Shown: one piece after another, positions 8,036 to 16,884 of the stretch
Position numbering within the stretch: position 1 is the stretch's first letter
Layout of the letters: every line of letters begins with the position of its first letter
Source of the DNA: an uncultured Eubacteriales bacterium
Lineage (GTDB): Bacteria; Bacillota; Clostridia; Christensenellales; CAG-314
DNA: 64,000 nucleotides
Assembly: GCA_900544545.1 (NCBI GenBank)
Contig: UQVY01000001.1
Location: forward strand, 62,001-126,000
Direction: 5' to 3'
Notes under the pieces: model-generated
Told to the model about the DNA's origin: nothing
Databases searched by the model: none
The model's input: only the letters and a program-made list of their open reading frames with translations
Program-made: the position numbers and the translations under genes

Positions 8036-10021
8036 ATGAACAGAAAGTTAGTGTTATCATTGGTACTTGCGCTGGCTATCTTCACGACGGTCTTTTGCGC
8101 GGGAATACCGGGACAGGCTCAGGCTATCAACGTAACGCCCGGCGGATCCAACGGTAAGTTATTCAAGCAGACGAGCGGCACCGTTACGATAGGCGGTATC
8201 ACCGAGAACGGCGTCGAAATAGTTCTCGACGGCTCTTATACGGACAATAAATTCCAGTTTGTACAAAATATGTATATGGACGGCTTCGCTTTTGAAGCTC
8301 AGACCAATCTTTATTTCGATTCCTTCACGCTTACGGTCAGTGATTATTCCGATGCGGACAACGTTGCCGAAATAACCGTTACGAAAGAGACTCAGGAAGG
8401 TTCCAAGGTCTTTTACGGCACCGTTAAAAACGGTAATCTTACCGGCATCAGGACCGAGATTCCGTTTACTCCCGTCGATTCCGAAAAGACTTCCGACGGC
8501 GACAAGTACGGTCTTACCATCTCTTACGAAGACGGCGTTTTCTCCGTTAACGGCGTAAAGCTTCTTCTTCCCGAGGTTGCGGGAGCTTCCGAAGAGAGCG
8601 GAGAACCCTCCGAAGGCGAAGATCAGCCTACGGATCCCGTCGAACCGACTTACAGAGGCATTTATTTCGACAGCAACGTCGCTACGATGACCTTTGCAAA
8701 TAAAAACAACGAACAGAACGACGAAATCTCTATGGAAATGCTCGTCAAGAGTATCTCCAACGTTAACGGCAAGCAGGAACTTACCACCGAAGCCGAAGCC
8801 GTGGATATCGTTATCTGGACGAGACTTACCAAGCCCGAAGCGACCGAAATTTCCGACGAAACTCTTTATCACGGAAGAAAGACCGCTTACGTTTACGGCA
8901 ATATCAAAGCCAAACAGGAATCGGACTATTCCTTCCCCGTTTACGGTATAAGCATTATCGGTCAGACGATGGATACGCAGGTATTCGAGATTCTCGAAGA
9001 CGGCTCTTATAAGCTTCTTCTTTCCTCTTTCGAGGACGACGAAAACGGAAGCTCCGATAACAAGAAGAGCAAATATCGCCTCGGAAAAGACGGTCAGAAG
9101 TACGAAATCCGCCTTTATAACGCGACGGAAGTCCACGTTCTTAGAGTAGACGCGATTCAGGACAAGGTTCCCACCGAGCTTAATCACGGAGAACTTCATA
9201 AACTCATCGACGAAAATCTCACCAAAGGTGCTTTCCGTTCCAATCAGAACATAACTCTTCCCAAGCTTACGATAAGCGACGGAAATTCTCTCGATAAAAA
9301 GTATTTTATCTTCTCAGAAGAAGATCAGGGTATCGACACAATAGACAACATCAAAGTTCAGGTTGCGTATAAGAAACCCGGAGCTACCGGCGACTGGTCG
9401 TGGTCATCCAACTTCACGATAAGCAGCCTTACCGCCGAAGGAACGTGGGCGTTTGCTTACAGAGTAGTCGACGGTTCGGGCAATGCGGGTAAGAACATCT
9501 TCACCTTTACGAGAGACGTTATCGACGCTAAAGGTCCCGAAATCACTCTTTCTTCCGAACAGCTTTCCGCTTACAAGGGAGTTCGTTATACAGTTTCCAC
9601 CCCGACGATATCCGACGATATCTCGGGAGTAGACACTTCCAAGACCAGTATCAGAGTATTCAAGGGCGTTAGAGGCAATGCGGATGTAGAAGAAATCAAG
9701 CTTTATAACGACAACAGCTTCGTTCCCGATGTGCTTACCGGCAAAAGCGAGAGTTATTCCTATTACGTAGAATACGTCGCTTACGATTATAGAGGCAATA
9801 AGTCCGAAGTCAAGTACGCTTATATCACCGTAACCGAAAAGAAGGACGATAATTCGAGTACTACCGCCGAAGTTCCCGGCTGGCTCTTCGTAATTCTCAT
9901 CGTTGCGTGCGTGCTTCTTATAGCGGCTATAGTATACCTCATCTTCTCCAAACCCGAAGAGAAGAACACAGGACGTCCCGAACCCAAACAGGTCGAATCC
10001 AAGGACGAACAGAAAAAATAA
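8036..10021 (+). CDS. Secreted, membrane-anchored surface protein with Ig-like domains
   Basis: A 661-residue protein with a signal peptide (residues 1-30, ending GQAQA), a large extracellular region, an acidic/proline linker near residues 185-205 (SGEPSEGEDQPTDPVEP) and a single C-terminal transmembrane helix at about 618-642 followed by a short charged tail. The part before the helix contains patterns such as DGSGNAGKN and DYRGNKSE typical of bacterial Ig-like domains. No catalytic motif is visible and I cannot name a function. It is transcribed from a near-consensus promoter and uses codons much like ppdK next door, suggesting abundant expression. GGAGG precedes the ATG. Confidence 0.8.
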   Translation: MNRKLVLSLVLALAIFTTVFCAGIPGQAQAINVTPGGSNGKLFKQTSGTVTIGGITENGVEIVLDGSYTDNKFQFVQNMYMDGFAFEAQTNLYFDSFTLTVSDYSDADNVAEITVTKETQEGSKVFYGTVKNGNLTGIRTEIPFTPVDSEKTSDGDKYGLTISYEDGVFSVNGVKLLLPEVAGASEESGEPSEGEDQPTDPVEPTYRGIYFDSNVATMTFANKNNEQNDEISMEMLVKSISNVNGKQELTTEAEAVDIVIWTRLTKPEATEISDETLYHGRKTAYVYGNIKAKQESDYSFPVYGISIIGQTMDTQVFEILEDGSYKLLLSSFEDDENGSSDNKKSKYRLGKDGQKYEIRLYNATEVHVLRVDAIQDKVPTELNHGELHKLIDENLTKGAFRSNQNITLPKLTISDGNSLDKKYFIFSEEDQGIDTIDNIKVQVAYKKPGATGDWSWSSNFTISSLTAEGTWAFAYRVVDGSGNAGKNIFTFTRDVIDAKGPEITLSSEQLSAYKGVRYTVSTPTISDDISGVDTSKTSIRVFKGVRGNADVEEIKLYNDNSFVPDVLTGKSESYSYYVEYVAYDYRGNKSEVKYAYITVTEKKDDNSSTTAEVPGWLFVILIVACVLLIAAIVYLIFSKPEEKNTGRPEPKQVESKDEQKK

Positions 10022-10036
10022 CAACCAAGCCGAATG

Positions 10037-10067
10037 AAATAAACGTTCCCCAAGGGAGCGTTTATTT
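10037..10067 (+). terminator. Strong hairpin between the surface protein and ppdK
   Basis: A 14-base stem with one G-U pair (arms 10037-10050 and 10054-10067) and a CAA loop; the distal arm ends in TTTATTTT. It could end the surface-protein transcript. It lies only 28 bases before the ppdK ATG with no promoter visible between, so it may also be an attenuator or processing/stability hairpin in the ppdK leader. Confidence 0.7.
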
Positions 10068-10095
10068 TGGCGATATATCTAAAAAGGAGTAGAAT

Positions 10096-12723
10096 ATGAC
10101 GAAATTTGTGTATCTTTTCAATGAAGGAAACGGCAAAATGCGCGAACTTCTCGGCGGTAAAGGAGCTAACCTCGCCGAAATGAAAAACCTGGGTCTTCCC
10201 GTACCCGACGGTTTTACCGTAACTACCGAAGCTTGCACTCAGTATTACGAAGACGGCAAAACCATTTCTGACGAAATCCAGAAGCAAATCTACGACGCTC
10301 TTGCGATTACCGAAGAAAAGCTCGGTAAGAAGCTCGGCGACGTTAAGAATCCTTTGCTCGTATCCGTAAGAAGCGGCGCGAGAGCCTCCATGCCCGGTAT
10401 GATGGACACCATCCTCAACCTCGGTCTTAACGACGAAACGGTGGAAGGCCTTGCAGAACTTACGAATAATCCCAGATTTGCTTACGACAGCTACAGAAGA
10501 TTCATTCAGATGTTCTCCGACGTAGTTATGGAAGTTGAAAAGTCCAACTTTGAACGTATCATCGATCAGCTCAAAGCCGAAAAGGGCGTTAAACTCGACA
10601 CAGAGCTCGACGCAGACGACCTTAAAAGACTCGTTAAAGAGTTCAAGGCTTTCTATAAGAAGTCCAAGAACGAAGATTTCCCGCAGGATCCGAAGGTTCA
10701 GCTTATGGAAGCGGTCAAGGCCGTATTCAGATCCTGGGATAACCCCAGAGCTATCTATTACAGAAGAATGAACGATATCCCCTCCAGTTGGGGTACAGCC
10801 GTTAACGTACAGTCTATGGTATTCGGCAATATGGGCGAAACCTCCGGAACGGGCGTTGCTTTCACGAGGAACCCCTCCACCGGCGAAAAGACCATCTACG
10901 GCGAATATCTTATGAACGCTCAGGGCGAAGACGTCGTTGCGGGTATCAGAACGCCTTTCCCCATCAGCCATCTCGAAGAACAGAATCCCGAAGTTTTCGC
11001 TCAGTTCACGAAGATCTGCAAGACTCTCGAAGACCATTACCGCGATATGCAGGATATGGAATTTACCATCGAAAACGGCAAGCTCTATATGCTTCAGACG
11101 AGAAACGGCAAGAGAACCGCGGTAGCCGCTCTTAAAATCGCTATCGACCTCGTTAAAGAGGGTATGATCGACGAAAAAGAAGCTGTTCTGAGAATCGATC
11201 CGAAACAGCTCGACGCTCTTCTTCATCCGCAGTTCAATGCCAAGGAGCTTAAAGAATCCAAGGCTGCCGCAACAGGTCTTCCCGCAAGTCCGGGAGCTGC
11301 GTGCGGCCATTGCTATCTCACCGCCGCCAAGGCTGCCGAAATGCACGCTCAGGGCGAGAAGGTTATCATCGTCAGGCTCGAAACCAGCCCCGAAGATATC
11401 GAGGGTATGGCTGTTTCCGAGGGCGTTCTTACGGCAAGAGGCGGTATGACTTCTCACGCCGCGGTAGTTGCGAGAGGTATGGGTACCTGCTGCGTAGCCG
11501 GCTGCGCCGACCTTCAGGTATTCGAAGAAGAAGGTTACTTCATTCTTGCGGGCAAGACCTATCACGAAGGCGACGTTATCGCTCTCGACGGAAGCACCGG
11601 TAACATTTACGGTCACGCCATAGCTACTCAGCCCGCCGAAATCACCGGCGACTTCGAAACCATTATGGCTTGGGCGGACAAATACAGAACTCTTAAAGTC
11701 AGAACCAACGCGGATACTCCGAAGGACGCTAAACAGGCGGTAGCTTTCGGCGCGCAGGGTATCGGTCTTTGCAGAACCGAGCATATGTTCTTCGACAAAG
11801 ACAGAATCATGGCTATGCGCGAAATGATCGTTTCGCAGACCGTCGAAGAAAGAAAGGCTGCTCTCAATAAGCTCCTTCCCATGCAGAGAAGCGACTTCGA
11901 AGGCATCTACAGAGCAATGGGCGAAAGACCCGTTACCATCAGATTCCTCGATCCGCCGCTCCACGAATTCCTTCCTCATACCGCCGAAGAAATCGAAGTT
12001 ATCTCCAAGGAAATGAATATTTCCGTCGAAAGACTTACCCAGACGGTTAAGGATCTTCACGAATTCAACCCGATGATGGGACACAGAGGCTGCAGACTTT
12101 CCATTACCTATCCTGAAATCGCGGAAATGCAGACCAGAGCCGTTATGGAAGCGGCTATCAACGTAAGACTTTCCGACGGTCTTAATATCGTTCCCGAAAT
12201 AATGATTCCTCTCGTAGGCGAAGTCGAAGAGCTTAAATACGTTAAGAAATTCGTAGACGATACGGCTAAGAAAGTTATGGAAGAAAAGGGCGTTGAGATT
12301 CCTTATATGGTAGGAACGATGATCGAAATTCCGAGAGCCGCTCTTACCGCGGACGAAATCGCGGGCGTTGCGGAATTCTTCAGCTTCGGAACCAACGATC
12401 TCACGCAGATGACCTTCGGATTCTCCCGTGACGACGCAGGAAAGTTCCTTAACGATTATTACAAGAAGAAGATTTTCGAAAGCGATCCGTTTGCGAGACT
12501 CGATCAGAAGGGCGTAGGCAAACTCGTCAGAATGGCTGCCGAACTCGGAAGAAAGACCAGACCCGAAATCAAACTCGGTATCTGCGGCGAACACGGCGGC
12601 GATCCCAGCAGCGTTGAGTTCTGCCACATCGTAGGTTTGAACTACGTCAGCTGTTCTCCGTTCAGAGTTCCCATCGCAAGACTTGCGGCGGCTCAGGCAG
12701 CGATAAATCATCCCAAGAACTAA
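10096..12723 (+). CDS. ppdK: Pyruvate, phosphate dikinase
   Basis: Interconverts pyruvate, ATP and phosphate with phosphoenolpyruvate, AMP and pyrophosphate; in anaerobic Bacillota it is a main glycolytic or gluconeogenic enzyme. The 875 residues match the full family length: an N-terminal ATP-grasp domain (GGKGANLAEM), the phosphohistidine domain with GGMTSHAAVVARG (catalytic H454), and the C-terminal PEP barrel ending in CGEHGGDPSSVEFC and YVSCSPFRVP (catalytic C853). AAGGAG lies before the ATG. Codon use is strongly biased like the upstream surface-protein gene, pointing to high expression. Confidence 0.97.
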   Translation: MTKFVYLFNEGNGKMRELLGGKGANLAEMKNLGLPVPDGFTVTTEACTQYYEDGKTISDEIQKQIYDALAITEEKLGKKLGDVKNPLLVSVRSGARASMPGMMDTILNLGLNDETVEGLAELTNNPRFAYDSYRRFIQMFSDVVMEVEKSNFERIIDQLKAEKGVKLDTELDADDLKRLVKEFKAFYKKSKNEDFPQDPKVQLMEAVKAVFRSWDNPRAIYYRRMNDIPSSWGTAVNVQSMVFGNMGETSGTGVAFTRNPSTGEKTIYGEYLMNAQGEDVVAGIRTPFPISHLEEQNPEVFAQFTKICKTLEDHYRDMQDMEFTIENGKLYMLQTRNGKRTAVAALKIAIDLVKEGMIDEKEAVLRIDPKQLDALLHPQFNAKELKESKAAATGLPASPGAACGHCYLTAAKAAEMHAQGEKVIIVRLETSPEDIEGMAVSEGVLTARGGMTSHAAVVARGMGTCCVAGCADLQVFEEEGYFILAGKTYHEGDVIALDGSTGNIYGHAIATQPAEITGDFETIMAWADKYRTLKVRTNADTPKDAKQAVAFGAQGIGLCRTEHMFFDKDRIMAMREMIVSQTVEERKAALNKLLPMQRSDFEGIYRAMGERPVTIRFLDPPLHEFLPHTAEEIEVISKEMNISVERLTQTVKDLHEFNPMMGHRGCRLSITYPEIAEMQTRAVMEAAINVRLSDGLNIVPEIMIPLVGEVEELKYVKKFVDDTAKKVMEEKGVEIPYMVGTMIEIPRAALTADEIAGVAEFFSFGTNDLTQMTFGFSRDDAGKFLNDYYKKKIFESDPFARLDQKGVGKLVRMAAELGRKTRPEIKLGICGEHGGDPSSVEFCHIVGLNYVSCSPFRVPIARLAAAQAAINHPKN

Positions 12724-12734
12724 AAATTCGAACG

Positions 12735-12766
12735 AAAGGGATTCCTCAGGGGATCCCTTTTTGATA
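12735..12766 (+). terminator. Intrinsic terminator after ppdK
   Basis: Eleven-pair stem with one G-U pair, AAAGGGATTCC and GGGATCCCTTT arms, TCAG loop, ending in TTTTT. Confidence 0.85.
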
Positions 12767-12787
12767 AATTGACGCAAAAAAGATAAA

Positions 12788-13468
12788 ATGGAACTGTATT
12801 ACGAAGAGAAAGGGAAGGGAACGCCGCTCGTTTTGCTTCACGGGAACGGCGAGAATCACGAATATTTCAGGCATCAGATCGATTGTTTTTCCGAGGATTT
12901 TCGTGTAATCGCTCCCGATACCCGCGGACACGGACTTTCCCCGAGAGGAGACGGCGAGTTTTCGATAAAGAGATTTTCCGAGGATTTGCTGGGATTTTTA
13001 GATGAACTGCGCGTTGAAAAGGCGAATATTCTCGGTTTTTCGGACGGCGGGAACATCGCTCTGAGATTTGCTCTGGATCATCCCGAAAGGGTTCTGAAGC
13101 TCGTTCTGAACGGTGCGAATCTTTTTCCCGAAGGCGTAAAGCGTTCCACGCAGATTCCAATAGAGCTTGCCTACAAGGCGGTTAAAAAGCTTGCGGAAAA
13201 GGACGAAAAAGCCCGCGGTAAAGCCGAAATTCTCGGACTTATGGTCAACGAGCCGCACGTTTCTCCCGAGGAACTCAAAGCTCTCGATATGCCGGTGCTC
13301 GTCATCGTCGGCAGTCGCGATATGATACTGAAAAAGCACTCGGAGTTAATTGCGAAAAGCATTCGTAAATCTGAGTTTGTCGTAATTAAAGGCGACCATT
13401 TTATCGCGGACAAAAAGCCTCTTGAATTCAACGAGGCTGTGAGTTCGTTTTTGAAAAAGAACGATTAA
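12788..13468 (+). CDS. Alpha/beta hydrolase
   Basis: A 226-residue alpha/beta-hydrolase-fold enzyme. The oxyanion region LLHGNGEN (17-24), the nucleophile elbow GFSDGG (S85), an acid near D178 and the histidine H204 in KGDHF form a complete catalytic triad. Substrate unknown; the sequence resembles small esterases or hydrolases of the BioH/MenH-like type. The ribosome site is poor (only A-rich sequence upstream). It sits 20 bases past the ppdK terminator; a TTGATA-17-TAAAAT pattern overlaps its ATG but would start transcription inside the gene. The nitroreductase follows after 31 bases and may be co-transcribed. Confidence 0.85.
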   Translation: MELYYEEKGKGTPLVLLHGNGENHEYFRHQIDCFSEDFRVIAPDTRGHGLSPRGDGEFSIKRFSEDLLGFLDELRVEKANILGFSDGGNIALRFALDHPERVLKLVLNGANLFPEGVKRSTQIPIELAYKAVKKLAEKDEKARGKAEILGLMVNEPHVSPEELKALDMPVLVIVGSRDMILKKHSELIAKSIRKSEFVVIKGDHFIADKKPLEFNEAVSSFLKKND

Positions 13469-13499
13469 AGTTAAAAAATATGAATATAAGGAGGATAAT

Positions 13500-14021
13500 A
13501 TGAAAGAAACTCTTATTGATTTAAAGGAAAGAAGAAGCTGTAGGAAATATCTTCCTCAGCAGATAACCGACGAGCAACTCAACGCTATACTCGAAGCGGG
13601 AACTTACGCGCCTACGGGTATGGGAAAACAGTCGCCGGTCATAGTCGTTTTGCAGAAGCCCGAGCTTATCTCCGAAGTCGCAAAGATGAACGCTGCGGTT
13701 ATGGGCAGAGACGACAATCCGTTTTACGGCGCGCCGACCGTGCTTATCGTGCTTGCGGATCCTTCGGCAAGGACTTATCTTTACGACGGAGCTTTGGTTA
13801 TGGGAAATCTTCTTAATGCCGCGCACGCCGTAGGCGTCGATTCGTGCTATGTTTTCCGCGCGAAAGAGGTCTTTGAAACCGAAGGGGGAAAGGCTCTTTT
13901 GAGAAAGTGGGGCGTTCCCGACAACTACGAGGGAATAGGAAACTGCATTCTCGGTTACGGCGCTCCGGACGGAAAACGCGAGGCTGCTCCGAGAAAATCC
14001 GACTATATCGTAAGGACTTAA
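13500..14021 (+). CDS. Nitroreductase-family FMN oxidoreductase
   Basis: A 173-residue flavoprotein of the nitroreductase family: RRSCRKY near residues 11-17 binds FMN phosphate, APTGMGKQ at 37-44 contributes to the flavin site, and the C-terminal GNCILGYG and PRKSDYI segments fit short NAD(P)H-dependent members. Natural substrate unknown. GGAGG is placed directly before the ATG (AAGGAGGATAATATG). It ends in a bidirectional terminator shared with the convergent acyltransferase-like gene. Confidence 0.9.
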   Translation: MKETLIDLKERRSCRKYLPQQITDEQLNAILEAGTYAPTGMGKQSPVIVVLQKPELISEVAKMNAAVMGRDDNPFYGAPTVLIVLADPSARTYLYDGALVMGNLLNAAHAVGVDSCYVFRAKEVFETEGGKALLRKWGVPDNYEGIGNCILGYGAPDGKREAAPRKSDYIVRT

Positions 14022-14092
14022 AGAAGTTTTCGATTCGGGTTCGGATATCGCGATTCCGTAAAGTGCATTTTAGAATTCACAACCAAAATCAA

Positions 14093-14126
14093 AAAAAGCA
14101 GGTCGGAAGATCTGCTTTTTGTTTTT
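14093..14126. terminator. Bidirectional terminator between convergent genes
   Basis: Twelve-pair stem (14093-14104 with 14109-14120, one G-U pair) with a GGAA loop, flanked by an A7 run on the left and T runs on the right, so it can serve the nitroreductase on the plus strand and the acyltransferase-like gene on the minus strand. Confidence 0.85.
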
Positions 14127-14143
14127 AGAAATAATCGATACTT

Positions 14144-15358
14144 TCAGGTTTCTTCTTCGGCTTCTTCCTCTTCGGCGAGAGAAATCGCTTCTTCTATCGC
14201 GAGATTGACTTTCGCAAGAAGCTCGGGTTTGTCCGAGATAAAACGATAACAGTTTTTGTCCGACATAAATTCGATATACTCGCCCGGCATAAACTGAAGG
14301 TTGAAATGCTCGGCGTTGCGGAAGGTAAGGCGAACGGTTTTCCCGTCCATAGAGCCTTCGTAAACGAAAGACTGACTTTTGTGCGTGAATCTTCCGTTTC
14401 CGGCGTCGTGATAGCCTTCGTCCGTTCCGATAACGAGTTTGCAATTTCCGGAAAGGTCGTACTCGTCGTTTTCGACTTCGTTCCGAACGAGGCGTCTTTG
14501 CATATAATTCCAAGCAGGCACGCTCGGAATGGATGTCGTTCCGTTGTCTTCCATAAGCACGCCGTATCTTCCCATAACCCATTTCGTGCCGCAATTCGTG
14601 CAGGAAACGGTATCTTTAGCCGTTTTCAGAGTGAATTCGCTCTGACATCTCGGACAGCGGAAAAGAATGTTTTCGAGACCTTCCGCGGTGTTTTTGTTGG
14701 AGAGAATGATTTTGCGTTCTCTCTGAAACTCGAATTCGTCGTAAGAAGTCGCTTCGGCTACGGCGTGGAGAACTTCTTCTTCGCTCATATACTTGATTTC
14801 GTCGGAAGTAAAGAGGTTCGAAAGCACTGCGGTCGCGCCCGAGCAGCCTATCGTTTTTTGCGAGAAAGACGGACGGTTGAGGTAGGAGCCGTTGATTGTG
14901 AGTACGCAAACGGGAATTCGCAGAGTTTTGATAAGTTTGGCTACTGAAGGATTGATATAGGTCGGAGTTCCGTCGACAGAAACCTTCTGTTCCGCAAAAA
15001 GAGCGACCGAGCCGTTAGCCGCGACGACTTTCTGGATTTTACCGATGGTTTCGTCGTCGAAAACGTTGCGCTTGAGCGGAATAACGCCCATATATCCCGT
15101 AATGACCGAATTCGAAGAAACGTCCTCGGGATTTACGATGAAGTTGAATTTCTGCGGAAACATAACCGCTGCGGCGATTTTGATATTATCTTTCGAGCTG
15201 TGATTTACAAGCAGCAAAAAAGGAGGCTTGACTTTTTCAAAGCCCTCCTTGTCGATCTTCAATCTGAGTTTAGCAAGAAGAGGCTTTCCCGAAGCAAACA
15301 CGTATGACGAATAAAAGATTTCGCTTGGTAAAACTACTTTGTCCGTTGAAGTTTTCAT
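14144..15358 (-). CDS. PlsC-like acyltransferase with C-terminal zinc ribbon
   Basis: About 404 residues. The first 210 resemble 1-acylglycerol-3-phosphate acyltransferases: LLLVNHSSKDN (H53) and GVIPLKRN (91-98) match blocks I and II. Block I is odd, since the acid follows histidine after three residues (H53, D57) rather than four, and the expected EGT block III reads FAEQKVSVDGT. A zinc ribbon follows (C235, C238, C253, C256), then a beta-rich domain and an acidic tail. It could be a divergent lipid acyltransferase or a non-catalytic relative. The start at 15358 is chosen over an upstream TTG at 15394 because the promoter occupies that space; the mRNA appears leaderless. Confidence 0.7.
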   Translation of the reverse strand: MKTSTDKVVLPSEIFYSSYVFASGKPLLAKLRLKIDKEGFEKVKPPFLLLVNHSSKDNIKIAAAVMFPQKFNFIVNPEDVSSNSVITGYMGVIPLKRNVFDDETIGKIQKVVAANGSVALFAEQKVSVDGTPTYINPSVAKLIKTLRIPVCVLTINGSYLNRPSFSQKTIGCSGATAVLSNLFTSDEIKYMSEEEVLHAVAEATSYDEFEFQRERKIILSNKNTAEGLENILFRCPRCQSEFTLKTAKDTVSCTNCGTKWVMGRYGVLMEDNGTTSIPSVPAWNYMQRRLVRNEVENDEYDLSGNCKLVIGTDEGYHDAGNGRFTHKSQSFVYEGSMDGKTVRLTFRNAEHFNLQFMPGEYIEFMSDKNCYRFISDKPELLAKVNLAIEEAISLAEEEEAEEET

Positions 15359-15365
15359 ACTGATT

Positions 15366-15394
15366 ATTATATCAAATACTATAATAAAAATCAA
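15366..15394 (-). promoter_or_regulatory. Promoter giving a leaderless acyltransferase mRNA
   Basis: On the minus strand: TTGATT (15394-15389), 17 bases, perfect TATAAT (15371-15366). The expected start is at 15359-15358, the A of the ATG, so the mRNA would have no 5' leader and no ribosome site. Confidence 0.75.
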
Positions 15395-15521
15395 GGCAAA
15401 TTAAAGCTTTTCCGGCTTTTTCGTTTTAAAAAAAAGGTCTTTTCCGTAAAAAACTTAATTAAAACGTAAAAAAGAGTTTTTGAGCCGACAAAAAACGAAA
15501 GAAATATTTCGGGCGGGATTG

Positions 15522-15550
15522 TTGACAAAAACGAGCAAAAGTGTTAGAAT
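15522..15550 (+). promoter_or_regulatory. Promoter for the anion permease gene
   Basis: TTGACA at 15522-15527, 17 bases, TAGAAT at 15545-15550. The expected start is near 15557, leaving a leader of about 67 bases. Confidence 0.8.
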
Positions 15551-15623
15551 CCACGACTGTGGCGTGTTGCGGAAAAAGACGCGCATACGCGGAAAATAAC
15601 GGTTGACGAGAGCGGAGCGGAAG

Positions 15624-16766
15624 ATGAATAACGACGAAAAGCCCGTAAAAAACGCGGGGAACGCTTTTTTTGCGTTCATAAAAAAGAATCTTATGGCGGT
15701 TATTGCGTGGATTTTGGCTGCGGTTACGATGATTCTTGTGCCTCCCGACGGAGAATACGCAGATTATTTCGATATGAAAACGCTGGTATGCCTTTTCACG
15801 ATAATGCTTTGCGTTGCGGCTTTCAAGGACCTCGATATTTTCTCTCTTCTTGCGGTAAAGCTCATAAAAAAGCTTAAAAACACGAGGTCGCTTACCTTCG
15901 CGTTGGTTTTTATTACCTATTTTGCTTCCATTCTTATAGCAAACGACATAGCTCTTCTGACCTTTTTGCCTCTCACGATAGCGGTTTTCAGAGGCTGCGG
16001 AAAGAGAGAATACGTTGCGGCTACGGTGATTTTGCAGACGATAGGCGCAAATCTCGGCGGAATGATAATGCCCTTCGGGAATCCTCAGTCGCTTTATATT
16101 TTCAGCGCGTACTCGCTTACCGTCGTGGAGTTCGTTTCGGTTATGGCGTTTCCGTTTGCGCTTTCGCTCGTAACAATCGTAATAGGTTGTTTTCTGACGC
16201 GGAAAGAGCCTGCGGAGGTACTCGTTGACGAAAAAAGAGAGATTCCCGCGTGGAGACCGATAGTTTATTCCGTGTTTTTTGTCCTTTCGTTACTCAGCGT
16301 TTTCGACGTTATCGACAAATATATAATTCTTGCGGCGGTTGCGGTCGGAATGCTTTTTATCGACAGGAAAGCGTTTATAGGCGCGGATTACGGATTGCTT
16401 CTGACGTTCGTGGCTTTCTTTATTTTTGCGAACAATATGGCCCGGATTCCCGCGGTTTACGGTTTCGTTTCCGAGATAACCGAAAAAAACGCGCTTCTTG
16501 CGGCTGTTTTGGGTTGTCAGATAATGAGTAACGTCCCGACGGGCATATTCCTTTCCAAATTCACTTCCGATTGGCAGATGCTTCTCGTCGGTACGAATAT
16601 CGGCGGAGTAGGTTCTCCCGTGTCGTCGCTTGCAAGTCTTATAACGCTTAAAACTTACGTAAGGGAGTTCCACGGGCAGGGTGGAAAATATATGAAGAGA
16701 TGCCTTGCGTATAACTTTACGGTGCTTTTGATTTTAACCGTCGCCTGCTGTTTCTTTTTCCGCTGA
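15624..16766 (+). CDS. SLC13/ArsB-type anion permease
   Basis: A 380-residue integral membrane protein with about ten hydrophobic segments. The half-site motifs ILIANDIALLTFLPL and, in the second half, IMSNVPTGIFLS, with NxG turns GANLGGMIMPFGNPQ and GTNIGGVGSPVSS, are the inverted-repeat hairpin signatures of the ion transporter superfamily (ArsB, NhaD, citrate and dicarboxylate carriers). The substrate cannot be told. GGAG at 15614-15617 marks the ATG at 15624 rather than an upstream in-frame start at 15603. It is monocistronic and convergent with rqcH. No clear terminator is seen in the 118 bases between the two stops. Confidence 0.82.
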   Translation: MNNDEKPVKNAGNAFFAFIKKNLMAVIAWILAAVTMILVPPDGEYADYFDMKTLVCLFTIMLCVAAFKDLDIFSLLAVKLIKKLKNTRSLTFALVFITYFASILIANDIALLTFLPLTIAVFRGCGKREYVAATVILQTIGANLGGMIMPFGNPQSLYIFSAYSLTVVEFVSVMAFPFALSLVTIVIGCFLTRKEPAEVLVDEKREIPAWRPIVYSVFFVLSLLSVFDVIDKYIILAAVAVGMLFIDRKAFIGADYGLLLTFVAFFIFANNMARIPAVYGFVSEITEKNALLAAVLGCQIMSNVPTGIFLSKFTSDWQMLLVGTNIGGVGSPVSSLASLITLKTYVREFHGQGGKYMKRCLAYNFTVLLILTVACCFFFR

Positions 16767-16884
16767 ATAAAGGCGACTATCTTTTTCCGTATGCGAAAAA
16801 TCGGAACGAAAAAAACGAGTCTTTCAAAAACGGAAACGCTGATTTTGAAAAACCCGTATTTCGTGCGTTATTTCGGAAAGTCGG

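Noticed and set aside
9820..12777. A 985-codon minus-strand frame opposite ppdK
   Set aside because: Antisense shadow of a highly codon-biased gene; no ribosome site, promoter or protein family.
12761..12789. TTGATA-17-TAAAAT as promoter of the alpha/beta hydrolase
   Set aside because: The -10 overlaps the start codon, so transcription would begin inside the gene and no alternative start codon follows soon enough to give a complete fold.
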